NCBI GenBank assembly: GCA_963575745.1
Contig: CAUYUJ010015284.1
Coordinates: 21,001 to 85,000 of the forward strand
Source of the DNA: Prorocentrum cordatum
Lineage: Eukaryota; Sar; Dinophyceae; Prorocentrales; Prorocentraceae
Direction of reading: 5' to 3'
Length of the DNA stretch: 64,000 bases
Shown: positions 50,936-63,365 of the stretch, piece after piece
Numbering within the stretch: position 1 is the first letter of the stretch
Layout: every line of letters begins with the position of its first letter
Position numbers and translations under genes: made by a program
The notes under the pieces: generated by a model
Told to the model about the DNA's origin: nothing
Database searches by the model: none
What the model saw: the letters and a program-made list of their open reading frames with translations, nothing else

Positions 50936-53900
50936 CGCTTCACCCTCGCGGAGCTTCCACATGTACCGTCAGGTTCAATTATCCGTAGACATGTTGGCTC
51001 AATCTTGTTGGTCCAAACGTGCTCAATCGATTTACTAACACTGACACGGTTGTAGCTCGGCACCTGCGCCGGCTCTCCATTTTGCGTTTTGCCCCCCCCA
51101 GTCACCGCCATGCGCCGCGACGCGAGCTCGGCTGGTGACATGGCTCTGTCGGTATCTTCGGCGGCGGTGGCCGCGGCGGCTGCAGCTTGCAGCAGCGCCG
51201 CGCGGTGCGGGGGGGCCGACGGCTGGGGGTGGGCGGAGGCCGAATCCGAGCAGAGGCAGGCGGAGCTGGTGCAGACCAGGTGCACATCCACAGCGCGAGG
51301 TCAAGCGTCTGGCAGCCAGCCAGCGCAGACAATTCCAATACGCGTGCTATGAGCGTCCTGCGGAGCGGGGCGAGCGCGGGGCTCAGCGCCAAGCTGCGCG
51401 CGAGACTCCTCGTCCGGTCACACAAATGCAGCTGAAAAGGAGTGAAAGTGGGGCAGCCTAGCATCGATTCGATGTTGTGCTTAGCGTGCAGGTAACACCC
51501 GCGACCCCAGCTGGCACGATGCCACTTTCCAGCGATTCTTCGTTCACCAGTACGAGTTGTTGCGAACCACCCATACGCCGCTGCTCCAGGCGAGCCCGCT
51601 TGCGTAGGCTCTAACCGACGCCTGGCCTACGACGATGAGCCAGCCACGCAGTTCCTGGGCACACAGGGCGTGCCACCGCCCCACCTGGACTGTGACCACC
51701 GCGAGGTGCCTTTTGCCCCAGGAGGTGCCCCGCGTCTCTGGTCTACCTGGCTGTGCACCTGTTAACTGGCGCACACGGCGCCCACTGGCCATGGGCCCGC
51801 GGCTGAGGCCCAGCCCGGCTCGCGGCCACCTTTCCGCACAGTGGCCGCGGGCTCCTAGCCTCTGCGCGCCGCGCGACAGCCATTCCCGGTTGCGCGCCCC
51901 CCCCCCCCGCCCGCCGCCCGTCGCTGGGGCGCCGCGATGCGCGCTCCGCCGCGGGCCCCGGTGGCCCCAGCCCGTTTGGCGCACACGCCGCGCAGGTTGG
52001 CCACCGCCCCTGCCGGCAATTCGTGCTGCCCGACCTAGGGGGACACCACCGCTGCGGCGCCTTCCTCCTTTTTTGCATCCCGGCTGACCGCTCCACTGAG
52101 CGCCGCCCGGTCTTTTAGTGTGATGCGTGCACCGGCGCTGGGTTCGGTTCGCTGCCTCTTTGCTCCACGTGCCGTTCTGCCGCAGCCAGGCACCCGAGAC
52201 TCTTCCGCCGCTCAGTTTTGCCTGGCCTCTTCTCCGGCTCCCGCCACCTCGCTCCCCCCTCCCCCCCGCGCGCTCCTGTCGGAATTCGCCTCAGTCACGC
52301 ACGGTGCACCAGCGCAGCTCCGCCCCTGGGTGCGTCCGCGACGCCTCCCCGCGGTCGCCGCCAGGGGCTGCCCTGCGGCTGGGCCGCCCCGCGCGCGCGC
52401 CCCGCGGCCTCGCCGCGTGATTGCGTTATCTTTTCTCGGCTCCTGTCGTCGCGGCCGCCTCTCGTCTTCCCCCTCCTCGCGCATGCGGGGCAATTCGCAG
52501 TATCGTAGCCCAGGTTGCTGCTTGGACACGTGCGGATTGCCCCTGCCGCATTGCGACGAAAAGCAAGTGGTTTGTCTTCGTTCTATCGTGAACACGTGCT
52601 ACCGCACGCTTGCGATCTGCCCCGCGTTCCCTGCGGAAGACTATGTGGAAAATATCCAGGGCACCGGCAATCGGGACAGTTATTGGGCTGATCGGGATGA
52701 GGTTTGCAGTGGCGGGTTTGCGTTGGGAGGTGTAGGCGACCGCGCGAGCGCGACGGGGCACGGCTACCGTCGATGCGGGGGGCATTTCCTGCCCATGACG
52801 AGGCAGCCAAAGCAGCGCTATATTACATCGTGTAGTTCTACATCTCAAATGCTAGTTTTGAATCAGATGGGCCATCGTATCTTTCGCCGCCTGACACGGC
52901 GCCAAGTCTTCGGCAGTGCGCTAAGTGGTGGGTTGGTTGCGCCGACCGCCACTTGACGGTGGATAGCGAAAAGATATGTTGGACGCTTCTTTTGCCGACG
53001 TCTGAGATCGTGAACGTTGCGGCGCATATGTTGTATTATGTTTGTTCGGACGTCGGGGTCACAAAGCAGTGGGCGCCCTTCGTTTGTTTGTTCCGCGCGA
53101 TGTTCGGGGAACGATGTGTTATGTCTGATGCTGCAAACATGCGAGCAGGAGGCGATTCCAGCTGCTTCGGCGCGAGTGATGTCTACGGTTGGGTCGATGT
53201 TTCGACGGGCCTTCATACGCAGAGATTTGATCATTCTTTGAAAAACACCAGCCATACTTCAGGCGTGAATCATCACTCGTGCAGCCCGATGCGACAGAGC
53301 CAACATTGGCAAAGTTGGCGGTAGCGGTGCCGCTCCAAGCGCGCGCGGAAGGTTTGAGCATGTATTTCTCCATGCTTCCAGTAGTAGTAACCGTATTCGT
53401 GTGTTCGAGTTTCGTTGACGTGGCAGAATTCACAGCGCGCGAAGATTCACGCGCGACTCGCGATCTGAGGGCCGTTTGGGGGCATGTGCGAGCGATGTTG
53501 GTTCGACATGCGCGCTCGCTGTGCGGGTGCGTGCGCGGCATCTGCCCCGCGTGTGCGGATGTTTTTGATCTTGGAGCAGTACGATCTAGCCTCTTGTGCA
53601 CATGCGGCCACGTGCGGGGGCATGCAGCAGCGTGACGAACATCGGATGACACATAGGGTGCCCGCAGTGCAGCTGCCTGCCCTGGCTCTTCCCCCGCATG
53701 CCTGCACGCGGCGCCGCGCGCCCCCGCGCGCGGCGCCGTTCGTGGCCGCGCGGCTGCGCGGGCCCGCGCGCGGCCGCGCATGCCCGCGCAGCTCCGCGCA
53801 GCAGGCCGCGCAATTCCCCCCGCCCCGCGCCCCCTTCCCGCGCCTCCGAACATGGCCGCGCGCCCCGTAGAGGACGACCGCAGATCTGCGCGCGGCGCCG

Positions 53901-54460
53901 CTCGCGGCCGCGAGGGCGCTCGCGGCCGCGGGCGGCCGCGCGCGCCAGGGCGCCGCAGGAGGAACGCGAGGGGGGGGGAGGGGAGGAGGGGGAAGAGGAG
54001 GAGGAGGAGGAGGAGGCGGAGGATGTTGAAATCCTATAGGGAATAGGCGACGCTGTCACCCCGCCCCGTCACTGCTGCCGCCGCCGTCTGTCTCGCCGCA
54101 GACGTTTCGACTCGAAGCGCTCTCGGGCACGCGGGCAACGGACTTTCATGTCCGAGCGGGCGGCGGCCCGCCAGTTAATGGTGAGCGGAGCGGACCGGTT
54201 CGCCGCTGTCTGCCCCCGCCGCCGCGCGCCTGCGCGGGGGGTTGCGAGCCGCGCTCCGTGGCGGGGGCTGCCGGCCCGGCCTGCGGGGGGCAGGCTCGGC
54301 GCCACGGCGCGGGCTTCGGCGGGCCCGCCCAAGCCGGACCACGTGGGCGGAGTCCGGCGACTACTGCAGCGCGGCGCGGCGGCCGCGCGCGCGTCTTCAG
54401 TTTTGGCGAGCTCGATAGCGGCTGCTCGCGCGAGGAGGACCGCTGCAATTCCGAGAAGCC
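50936..54460. other. GC-rich region without a recognised gene
   Basis: 3.5 kb. Long overlapping frames exist on both strands. One is 52120-52956 on +, with Cys-containing CGLPLPHCDEKQVVCLRSIV and an EDYVENIQGTGNRDSYW stretch. I recognise no domain, and the two strands mirror each other as GC-rich DNA does. From 53690 to 53960 it becomes almost pure CGCGCGGCC, ending with a (GGA)n run at 53965-54025. Confidence 0.4.
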
Positions 54461-54462
54461 CC

Positions 54463-55738
54463 ATGGCAAGAGCACCGAGACCCACCTACGAGAAGGACAT
54501 TCCGCTCTACGACGGCGGCCCAGCGCTGTTCGAGGAGTATCAGGAGCGGGCCAAAGACGCGTTCTACGTTCGCACTGGCGACGAGAAGCAGATCGCGACC
54601 CCCGTCAACCTGGGGAATGGCCTCTCGGACACGGCGCGCGACTCTGCGAGGTCGCTGAGGCATGAGGAGCTGCTGACCTACGTGGAGGGGGCCTACGAGG
54701 CCGGGGGCAAGGGCGGCGGCACGGCGATAAGGAAGAAGGCGACCACCGAGGGCCTGGAGCTGCTTCCGAGGACGCCGGGCGAATCAGTCCCGAAGGAGAG
54801 GCCAGCGCGGGCGGCGGAGCTGTTCGACGGCGCCGCGCGCGACAAGGGCGCGCGGCGCGGCCCGGGGGGGGGCGCGCAGGTGTGCGTCGCGCGTCGGACG
54901 AAGGCGCTTGACGACCTCGAGGTTCCCCAGGAGACAAGCATCTCCGACGACCTGCAGGCCTACTCATTGCTGAGGGCTCGACAAGTCAGACCAAGATAGC
55001 GACATCAGCAGCGTAGGCAACAAGTGCGACAGGGAGGCCTTCGCGAAGGCACTGCGGACGCAACGCTCGGGGGCCCACGAGCGCGAGCGCAGCTGCAAGA
55101 AGGGCGGCGAGCTGGAGACGCCACGCTCGGACCCGAGACCGCAGCGGCCCCAGCGCGGCCAGCGTCGCTCGCGCCAGGCTTGGCAGGCCGAGCGCGACGA
55201 CGACCGCGAGCGCTGCGACGACGAGTACGACGACGGCGACCGCTCGCACGACGGGCAGTCCCCGGAGGAGGAGATCTACCCCGGCGAGGAAGAAGCCACG
55301 CATGAGACCGACGAGATGGATCCGGAGGCGGCGGAGAGCTTCGCGGCGATCATTCATAACAAAACAAAGGTTTCAAGCCCTAGGCGGAGGACGAGGTGGC
55401 AATAGGGAGGTCGCGGACGCAGTCGCGGAGGAGGTGGCGGCGAAGGAAATTCCGGCTCTCGGGGCCGGCCTCGGGCGGGCAGCGCCCCCGGGGGCAGCGG
55501 AGTGCGACGGGCGCGCATCGAGAGGCCGAAGATTACGACGCGGTGTGTATCCTGTGGGCAGATAGGGCATTGGCACCTTGACCCAAGCTGCCCGAAGTCA
55601 TCAAGGTCGGCCGCGCCAGCGTCTGACCGAACCAAAAGCAGCAACTTCAGCTTCAGCGACTTCAAGAGCAACGGCGGCAAAGTCGGCGAGTCCTGGATCG
55701 CAGAGGCGCGCGCGGCGGCGGCTTCGTCATCATCCTAG
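54463..55738 (+). pseudogene. gag-like protein with CCHC zinc knuckle, frameshifted
   Basis: The start MARAPRPTYEKDIPLYDGGP and ALFEEYQERAKDAFYVRTGD, then LGNGLSDTARDSARSLRHEE, matches the capsid pattern of dinoflagellate copia gags (a tyrosine/aspartate-rich start, then an A..AAR..L..L helix). Frame 1 ends at TAG 54997-54999 and the protein continues in frame 2, as an acidic/basic region (AWQAERDDDRERCDDEYDDG) to 55404. A zinc knuckle, CVSCGQIGHWHLDPSCPKS, follows near 55538. One frameshift and one in-frame stop interrupt it. The role would be assembly and RNA binding. Confidence 0.55.
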
Positions 55739-58238
55739 GGGCTCCGAGCTCGACCGAACTCCGAGGTGAAACCACGCGGCAAGTGGAAGGCCCAGGGCGG
55801 CGACGAGACGCTCAAGGCCAGCGCTGACGGTGCAGGCGAAAACGCTGGACTTCCGAGGAGACGAGGACGGTCGTTGCCCGTCGCGGCGGAGCCCTGCAAG
55901 CGCGCGCTGAAGGCGGGCCCCAGGATGTTCAATGGGTGCGGATGCGACGCGCAAGCGCCTGACCTGTCACAGGCGCTTGCCCGGGCAGCCCGGCGCCCAC
56001 GCGGCCAGGGCGCGCCGGGGCAGCGGCGAGGAGCTATGGAAGCACTTCGCGGCGGCGTTGCTGTTCACGCCTCGCGGCCGCCTCATATTTGGCAGGATGG
56101 CCCCCGTGGCGTCGGGGCGGGCGACGACTGACGCGGTCAAGGGGGCGCCGCAGCCAGGGGCCTTCGACCTGAAGGGCACCAAGGAGCAGCGCGAGGCGGT
56201 GACTGCGAGGACCAAGAGGGCGACCGAGGCGAAGGCGCCGTCCGACGACGAGGGGCGGGGCGACGCCCCGACGGCCGAGGAGGACTCGCGCGAGGAGGGC
56301 CAGACCGAGGAGCACGTCTTCGCGGCGTACCCTGCGGACTTCGACCAGGACATGCAGGGCCTCGACCTGGAGCGCCCCCCTGGGCAGCGAGAAGATCATG
56401 GTTGGGGTGGATGTTCAGGGGCGACGCGTTCGCGCAGTTCGTGAACGGTGGCCCCGCGGCGCACGGCTACGGCCACTCTCTCATCGGGTCTGCGATGGCG
56501 AGCGACGCTGCCAGGCTCAGCGCGGACCAGCGCCGCCTGGCCTGGCACCTGATCTACCCGATGGCGCTCGGCGAGTGGCACCTCCCGCATCAGCCTGGGG
56601 ACCAGGCGTTCCAGGTACTGATGGCGAAGTATTCTTCCGACGGTGCCGAGGTCTACGGATCGAGTCCCTTGGGCCCGCCTGGCACTGCCGCGCTCGACGC
56701 GGCCTGCCAGGTGACCAAGCGCGGCGCCCCCTGGAGGATCAGGTACGAGAAGGAACTTCAGGCGAGGGGGGCTCAGGGCGGCCCCGAGGCCCCAGGACCA
56801 AGCATCGCGGCGTTGGCGGGGGCGCGCGCGGCGACGCGGCGCGCAGCGCGCCGGCAGGCATCGCCAGCAACCCCTTCGCGATCGCGTCACCCGAGCTCGA
56901 TCAGGACGCCCCCCCGCTGATCTCAAAGGGCGCGCAGTCCGAGCGCGGGGCTGTGATCGGCGCGGCGAATGCGGTCGCCGACTTCACCGAGATCGGCGCC
57001 TGCGACGTGCCCCTCTTCAAGACGAGTGGCGGCCGCCTGGGCGTCAGTCTACTGGACTTCCCAGGCCCGGGCGTTCTCGGCCCCGAGTTCCAGGCCCGTC
57101 TCGCGGAGGGCGGGGCCAGCGACGGGTCCGACGCGGCGGGGCTTCCAGGGGCGGCGGCGGCGATGCCGGCGATAGCGGCGATGGCGACGGAGACGGTCTC
57201 CATCGGGATGGCCAGCTCTAGACGCGCGAAGAAGGCCAAGGCCGCGCACGACGACCCGCGCACTATGGAGTCGAGGTCGCTCGACATCATGGCGGGTTTT
57301 ACTGCCAGAAGGAGGCAACTACCCAGAGGGGCGACACTACTGAAGCAGATCTTGTGCGGCCAGTTTGGCCTTGCGCTGCTCGCCGCCGCCGCCTTCGGCT
57401 GCAACTGCGGCTGGCCCCGGGGCGTCAGGGGCGGCCGGGGCGGCGCCGCCTGGAAGGGGGGGCAGGCCGCGAGGAGGCAGTTGCCGGAGGAGGACCCCAT
57501 GCAGCGACGATCATCACGATGCCCCGCGGCCCGCGGGGCGAGCGGAGACGGTGCAACATCTCGAAGGGCGGGGCCACTGCGGCTAATTACAGCGCGCGAG
57601 GCGAGAGATGCGACGAGGCCCCTGCTTGCGCTGTCCGACCAGCGGCATGGGGGCGGCGGGGGCAGCCCCTCGGCCCCAGCGCCGACTTCGAGCCCGAGAT
57701 GGGCAAGGCTTAGGAGCTGGCTAGGAAGGGCCTGCTGCTGGGGTGCACCCCCCGCCGTTGCCAGCTGGGCTACGCGGGTGCAGAGACCAAGGGCCGCGCT
57801 ACAAGCCGATGAGGCTCCTGACGACCAGCGCGGCGGTCTACGAAGCGCTGCGGAGCGAGGAGCGCATCCGGGACCGCTGCCACCTGCCGCTGGAGCACCA
57901 GAAGAAGACGCGCGCGGCAGCGAAATTGCCCGAGGAGCTGGACACGGTAGCGCCACGCGCGATCGAGCAGCATATCGACCTCGACATCGACAGCCACGTG
58001 TCCGAGGGACATGGAGTTCTGGAGAGCTACCCTGCCGAGAACCAGCCTGAGAACAAGAGGAGAAGGTTGCGTGGCAAGCAACCAGTGAGGCGTCTTGCGG
58101 CTGAGGACACGCGAGCCCGAGACCCCGTCTGAGGACGGGCCCGCAGTGGATCTCGGCGGAGTTCGAGAAGAGCTGGCCACAGGACTGGACCCCGTATTAT
58201 CGCGAGAAGAACGGTAACGCAGGGAAAAGTGGCTCACC
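55739..58238 (+). pseudogene. degenerate protease/linker region of the second retroelement
   Basis: Between gag and integrase, frames are short and switch often. In frame 1 near 56950-57100, AVADFTEIGACDVPLFKTSG, GGRLGVSLLDFPGPGVLGPE resembles the sequence after the protease in such elements. No DTG/DSG motif was found. The rest is Ala/Arg/Gly-rich, as GC-rich DNA gives by chance. Treat as weakly supported. Confidence 0.3.
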
Positions 58239-59264
58239 TACGACTCTGCGGTCAGACGCGACATCGGGCACCTACGCGTCAATTCCGGACACCCGACCAA
58301 TGTGACTCTGGTGAGGTGCTTGAGGAGGTCTGGCGCCAATATGGAGTTTCTGGATTGCTCGCGGGACTTTAGATGCGATGCCTGCGGCGACATGATCAGG
58401 GCGAAGCACGTTCGCCGTTCGCCAGGCACGTATGCCGAGACGCGATCGGTTCCATGACCACGCGATGCTCGACGCGCTGTTCGCCCGCGACGCGGAGGGG
58501 GGGGAACGCATGCCTTCCACAATACCGTCTGCGACGGCACCAGGTTCCAGGTCGCCTGGAACCTGCGTCGCGGCACGCACGCGCCATCCGCCAAGGTGGC
58601 ATTGGACGCGTTCCTCACGGCGTGGGCCAGCTGGGCAGGGCTGCCGCAGTCCATCTTCGTGGATCGCGGCAAGGAGCTCTCCAAGGAGTTCCTGGCCCAC
58701 GTGTTCGAGAACGGCGTGGAGATCGAGAACGCGGCGCTGGAGGCGAACGAGAAGCTCGGAACGATCGAAAGGCTTGGCGGAGTCCGGAAGGAGGCGTGAC
58801 ATCGCGTGGTGCAAGATGCCCAGATCATGAAGGAGACGGGTCTCAGGACCCCCTGCGGGGTCATCAACCAGGTTCGCGATAAGACGGTGATCTACGACGG
58901 CTGCGCGCCTGCCCACTGGGCGCTTGGCACTCGCGGCTCGCGAGCGCCCGGGTCGTTTCTTCAAGTCGGAGAAGCTGAGAAGCTACAGGTGCCGGAGGCA
59001 CTTCTCGACCCGGACTCGGCTATGGCGCCCAACCTACTGCGGCGCGAGCGCGCCGAGGTCGCCTTCGCAAAGATGGACAATGACAACTGCGTGATGAGAG
59101 CGAAGCTTGCGCGTCCTGGTCTGCGTGCACTCCGAGGCGCCCGCGCACTACGCGCGCCTCGAGGTCGGCGGTTGCTACAGTTGCCCGTGCCCCAAGGTGC
59201 TTCTAGTTGTCCGTTCCGTTTTGGAGCGAATCCTGGAGGCGCAATGGGCAGGGGGCACTTGTAG
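58239..59264 (+). pseudogene. integrase of the second copia-like element
   Basis: Frame 0 from 58239 reads GHLRVNSGHPTNVTLVRCLR and SRDFRCDACG, the HHCC finger. Frame 1 (58432-58505) reads FHDHAMLDALFARDAEGG, with the first catalytic Asp expected at LDALF. A frameshift in the G9 run near 58497-58505 returns to frame 0: TVCDGTRFQVAWNL, LPQSIFVDRGKELSKEFLAH (second Asp), and LEANEKLGTIERLGGVRKEA (catalytic Glu region). An in-frame TGA at 58797-58799 precedes HRVVQDAQIMKETGL and EKLQVPEALLDPDSAMAPNL. The D,D-x-E arrangement is readable despite two breaks. Confidence 0.65.
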
Positions 59265-59874
59265 CAACGCCCGCCAAGGTCTCGAGGATCGGCGTAGGCG
59301 TCGCGGCGGAGCGCCGCGACGCCTTCAAGCAGCCGTCCGAGAACGCCAAGAAGGCCCAAAAAGGCCACGTGCGAACTCACGCCAAAACCCAACGATTTCT
59401 GAAAGGGGGGAGGTAGGGTTCACTTTGCTCGGGAGCTGCCGAACGAATTTAACCCCGCCCTCCCCCGCTGAAATCTCGGGCAGGGTTCGCATGTGGCCTC
59501 CCAAGGCCGCCGCGTGGATCCTCCGCGAGCTCGGCGCCATTGGCCCTGGCGAGAGCTGCCCTGCACCGAGCAACGTGATGTTCCAAGCCGACGATTGGCC
59601 CTGCTGCCTGTGGACGAGTCGCCGGATCGAGCGCGCCCAGCGCGAGATCCGAGGCGAGGGCCGCCAAGCGCCCGCGAGCATTAACGCGATGCGCGCCCGA
59701 GGCAACGAGTGGATCAACGAGCTCATGGAGGCCAGCGACAACGACTTGGCCAAAGCCAAGGCCACGCACAAGTCCAAGCCCTGCGAGGGCCCCGCGGCGG
59801 CCGAACCGAAGTTTGCCACCTTCGAGGAGGCAAGCGCTGCCGCCCAAGCGCGCATCAAGCGCCTTCCCTGAAAC
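59265..59874 (+). pseudogene. C-terminal ORF after integrase, unrecognised
   Basis: Frame 1, ending at TGA 59869-59871, contains PPKAAAWILRELGAIGPGES, SNVMFQADDWPCCLWTSRRI and INAMRARGNEWINELMEASD, with a Lys/Ala-rich end. No family is recognised. It occupies the place where the integrase C-terminal linker would lead into reverse transcriptase, which is absent. Confidence 0.35.
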
Positions 59875-60540
59875 AGCGGCCCCAAAGGATGCCGTGCTCA
59901 CATGGGGGAGCGGCTCGAAGTCCAGCGCAAGAGAGGCTTCTTGACCAGAGTGGCCAAGGACCTCCCTTACGCCAGCAAGTTGCAGGCATGAGCCTCGAGA
60001 TCTCTCGAGGCAGCCTTGTGCCGAGCGCCCGTTGGCAAGTTGTCTCGCCGCGAGCCTCGAGGCCTCCCGCGTCAGTCTTGCGCCGGGGGCCCAGACTCAC
60101 CATCGCCATGATCATCGCCATCGTCATCATCGTAACTTCACCTTCCCCGGGGAAGTCCTTCATTATCCCCGCCAGCCCCCCGAACTTCATTATCCCCCCG
60201 CGATTATTATCGCTCGCGGTCTGTTACAAGCTTTCCTTCTCACGCAAACCGCTTGCATCGTGTTTTTTTTTGCCGCGGCCCCGCCCCCCGGGCGTCTCGA
60301 CCCCTTCCCCGGGGCCGGCCCCTAATGCTGAAAAGGCTTTTTGACGGTCCTTGCGGCGCGAAGGGGTGCAGGCACCTTCTCTCCCTCTTCCCCCTTTCGC
60401 TTCCTCCGTGCTCCTTGTCGGCCTAGTGTCCCCCACCCCCATTCCGCCCCCCCTCCTGCCAGACTGGCGGCTCGACGCCTGGAGCGCCCCTGCGCCCGGT
60501 GGTGGCAACCGCAATCGCCGCCACGCCACCGCTATACGCG
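59875..60540. other. no gene recognised
   Basis: Spacer with CGCGAGCCTCGAGGC-type words duplicated near 59990 and 60050, a T-run at 60262-60270 and C-rich stretches. No gene is seen. Confidence 0.5.
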
Positions 60541-60549
60541 TGCCAGGAG

Positions 60550-60556
60550 CGCCGCT

Positions 60557-60591
<35 letters not shown>

Positions 60592-60673
60592 GGTCGTCGT
60601 CGTCGTTTGTTGTTCTTTCTTTTTAATGTATTCTCTCTCTCTCTCTCTCTTTCCCACTCTTTCCCCCGCTATC

Positions 60674-60706
<33 letters not shown>

Positions 60707-60985
60707 ATATATGTATATATATACGTGTGTGTGTGTGTGCATCTCCGTACATGTGCATATACCTACATGTGTGTGTGTGTCTGCAGATGTAGACTTACGT
60801 GCTTGTGTATACATACATACATATATTATGTGTATGCATGTATGTGTGCACACGTATAGAACTATGCACACATATAGAAGTATATGCATGTGCCCATACG
60901 CGCATACATGGGGGACCGGGCCAGTGGGCCAGGGGGCAGAGTCTCTACCACAAGTGTGTGTGTGTGTGTGTGTGTGTGGCGGGGC
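60550..60985. repeat. (GTC)n, (CT)n, (TA)n and (TG)n microsatellites
   Basis: GTCGTC run at 60556-60605, CTCTCTCT at 60634-60650, then TATATATGTATG and GTGTGTGTG stretches to about 60980, with mixed spacers between. Confidence 0.92.
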
Positions 60986-61019
60986 GTTTGGGGGGGCACT
61001 GAGGCGGGCAGAATGCCAC

Positions 61020-62640
61020 CAACAAGCGCCAAGAGAGCCCCCAGACAGTCCAACAGGGCCCCGAGACGCCCAAAAATCGCGCCAAGTCGCCCAAGATGGT
61101 CCCAAGAGGCTCCCAAAAACACTCCCGAGAGGGCTTCAAGATGCACAAACCAGTGATGTCCATTGCTTTTGACTGATTTGGCATCCTCGCCTGTTCGGCT
61201 TCCCGACGCTCCAAGACGACCCAAAAGGTGCCCAACAACGCTAAACGACAGCCCAAGAAGCATCCAAGAGGGCCCCCAAATTGCCCAAGACGGCCTTCAG
61301 ACGGCCCAAGAATCTCCAAGACTGTCCCAAAGGCTCCCACGTCGGCTCCAACGGGGAATTCAGACTGGAGACCCGAACGGGCACTTCGAGCCCTCGGCCT
61401 CGAGAGGCCCCCAGGAGGCCCCAAGAGGCCTGCAAGAAGCCTCCAAGAGGCTCCAAGAGGCATCCAAGAGGCCCCCAAGAGGCCCCCAAGAGACGGAACA
61501 TTCGTTGATGTCACAATTTTGCAGGATTTGGGTGTTGCCGCCTTTTCGGTTTTCCGCCGCTCCAAAGCGGCCAGCGCGGCCTGCAAGACCGCCCCAACAC
61601 TACCCAAAACGCCCCTGAGAGGGCCCTTAGACGACCCAAGAGCTCCCCCAAAAAGCCCCAGACGCCTCCAAGGAGGCCCCAGGAGTCCACCCCAAGAGCA
61701 CCCCAAGATGGCCCCAGACGCTTCAAGGCGGTCCCAGAGGCCCCCAAGACGGCGGTCCCCGAGGCCTCCAGGACGCCCCAATCGATTTTCACGAAGACAC
61801 CGCAAGAGCCAAAATTCATTGATTTGACTCACGTCTTTGAATGGTGCTCCCAGGCCGCCCAAGGGACCCCCAAGACGCCCCAAGAGGCCTCCACGAGGCC
61901 TCCCAAGAGTGCCCACAGATGCAGCATTCATTGCTTTGCCAGTGTGTTGTGAACGATTTGGGCTTTCTCGCCTTTTCGGCGCTTCGACGCTCGAAGGCGG
62001 CCCAGGAGGCTTCCGAAACGCTCCGAAAATGCCCGCCAGGCCCCCAAGAGGGCTCCAAGACGCCCCTAGGCCCCGAAGGGCCCCAAGGAAGCTCCAAGAG
62101 GCCGCCAAGAAGTCACCCAAAAGGCCCCAAGAAGTCTCCAAGAGGCCCCCAGGAGATCCCCAAGAGGCCCCAAGAGAAGCACCATTGTTTGATTCGTTTT
62201 TCCAAGTTTTGAAGGATTTGGGCGTTATCGCCTTCTCGTCCTTCCGGCGCTCCAAGGCGGCCCACGGGGCTTCCAAGATCGTTTCAACATTGCGTAAGAG
62301 GATCTTACGAGAGCCACAATACACCCCAAGAGCCCCCCAAGAGAGCACCAACGGCCTCCAGGGTGGCCCCATAGGCCCCCTTTGGGGCAGCCTTGGGGCG
62401 ATATTTGGGGCCTCTTGGGCCGTCTGGGGCCCTTCTGGGATGCAAAAGGGGAGAACCCGAACAACCTGCAAAAAAGTAGGGATGTCAAGTTTTTGGCCTC
62501 CTGATGCCCTCTCGGGGGCCCTCTTGAGGGCCTCTGGGGCCGTCTCGAGATTTTCTTGGACCGTCTAGCGGCCATCTGAAGCTCTCTTGGGGCCGTCTTG
62601 GGCCCTCTTGGACCGCCTTGAGGCCCTTGGGCCGCTTCAC
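61020..62640. repeat. CCAAGAGGCCCC satellite with interspersed 270-415 bp higher-order units
   Basis: The background is an 11-15 bp unit (CCCAAGAGGCCCC, CCAAGACGGCCC, CTCCAAGAGG). Four times a non-satellite block of about 75 bp appears, containing (A/G)TTTGGG(C/T)...CGCC(T)TTTCGG...CG(A/C)CGCTCCAA(G/A)GCGGCC. The blocks lie near 61170, 61525, 61950 and 62210. The minus-strand frames rich in Gly/Leu/Ser/Trp are satellite translations. The core word is close to the CCAGGAGGCCCC satellite at 1-210 and 27610-27880. Confidence 0.8.
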
Positions 62641-63015
62641 CAGAAAAGTACAAAGAAAAGGGTCATGGGAGCCGCCCGGGAGCCGCTTCATTCAAGCAAA
62701 TACAAGGGAAACGGGCCATCAGACCATTGTGCCGGGGCCTCGCCCCTCCCCTGGACCCCTCCCCAGAGGGCTTCGCCCCAACTCAACGTCATCACTCGTG
62801 CCTCGCTCTTTCCGTCACCCAAGAGCCAACATTCACGGATCTTCTTCATGCTGTGTATGATTTTCGAGTTCTCGCCTAACCGGCTCCCCCACGATCCAAA
62901 AGAGACCCAGAAGGCTCCAAGGGCGCCCCGAGAAGTCCTGAGACGCCTCCGGGAGAACCACAGAACATGGCGCCGCGCTTCCAGGGTCTCTCCCGAGGCG
63001 CTTAGGGAAGGCCCA
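62641..63015. other. no gene recognised
   Basis: Mixed sequence between satellite and microsatellites. A short stretch near 62830-62880 again resembles the non-satellite block of the preceding array (GCCAACATTCACGGATC). Nothing coding is supported. Confidence 0.45.
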
Positions 63016-63365
63016 TGACACATGCACACACACACACACACACACGTTCATACATACATAACGTATATACACGGGCGCACAGTTCTATTGATATACATGT
63101 ATATATATATATACACGTATATGCACATGTGTATATACCTGTACAAGTTTATACACACATAGATGGGCGTATGTATGGACGTATGTATATACACATACAT
63201 ACGTATATCTACTTCTATAATATCGGATGCCCCCGCCTTTCCTGGCACACAGTGGCAATCTGTTCATACATATATATATATATACACATTTATATATGTG
63301 TGTTTATATATATATATATATATATATATAGTCATGGACATAGACATTGACATAGACATCGCATA
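63016..63365. repeat. (CA)n and (TA)n microsatellites, GACATA hexamer
   Basis: ACACACAC at 63022-63044, TATATATA stretches near 63096-63120, 63270-63290 and 63306-63330, then GACATAGACATTGACATAGACAT at 63336-63360. Confidence 0.93.

Larger units (their letters stand above)
54463..59874 (+). mobile_element. second decayed copia-like retroelement (gag and integrase, no RT seen)
   Basis: On the + strand lie a gag-like protein with a CCHC knuckle (54463-55738), a degenerate protease/linker stretch, an integrase (58239-59150) and a terminal ORF (to 59874). No reverse transcriptase or RNase H follows, and LTRs were not found. It therefore appears to be a partial copy or one deleted after integrase. 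Coding sequence is GC-rich and broken at several places. Confidence 0.6.

Noticed and set aside
59750-59775. CTTGGC-CAAA-GCCAAG as a member of the hairpin family
   Set aside because: It has a 4-base loop and stands alone in its region; may be chance.
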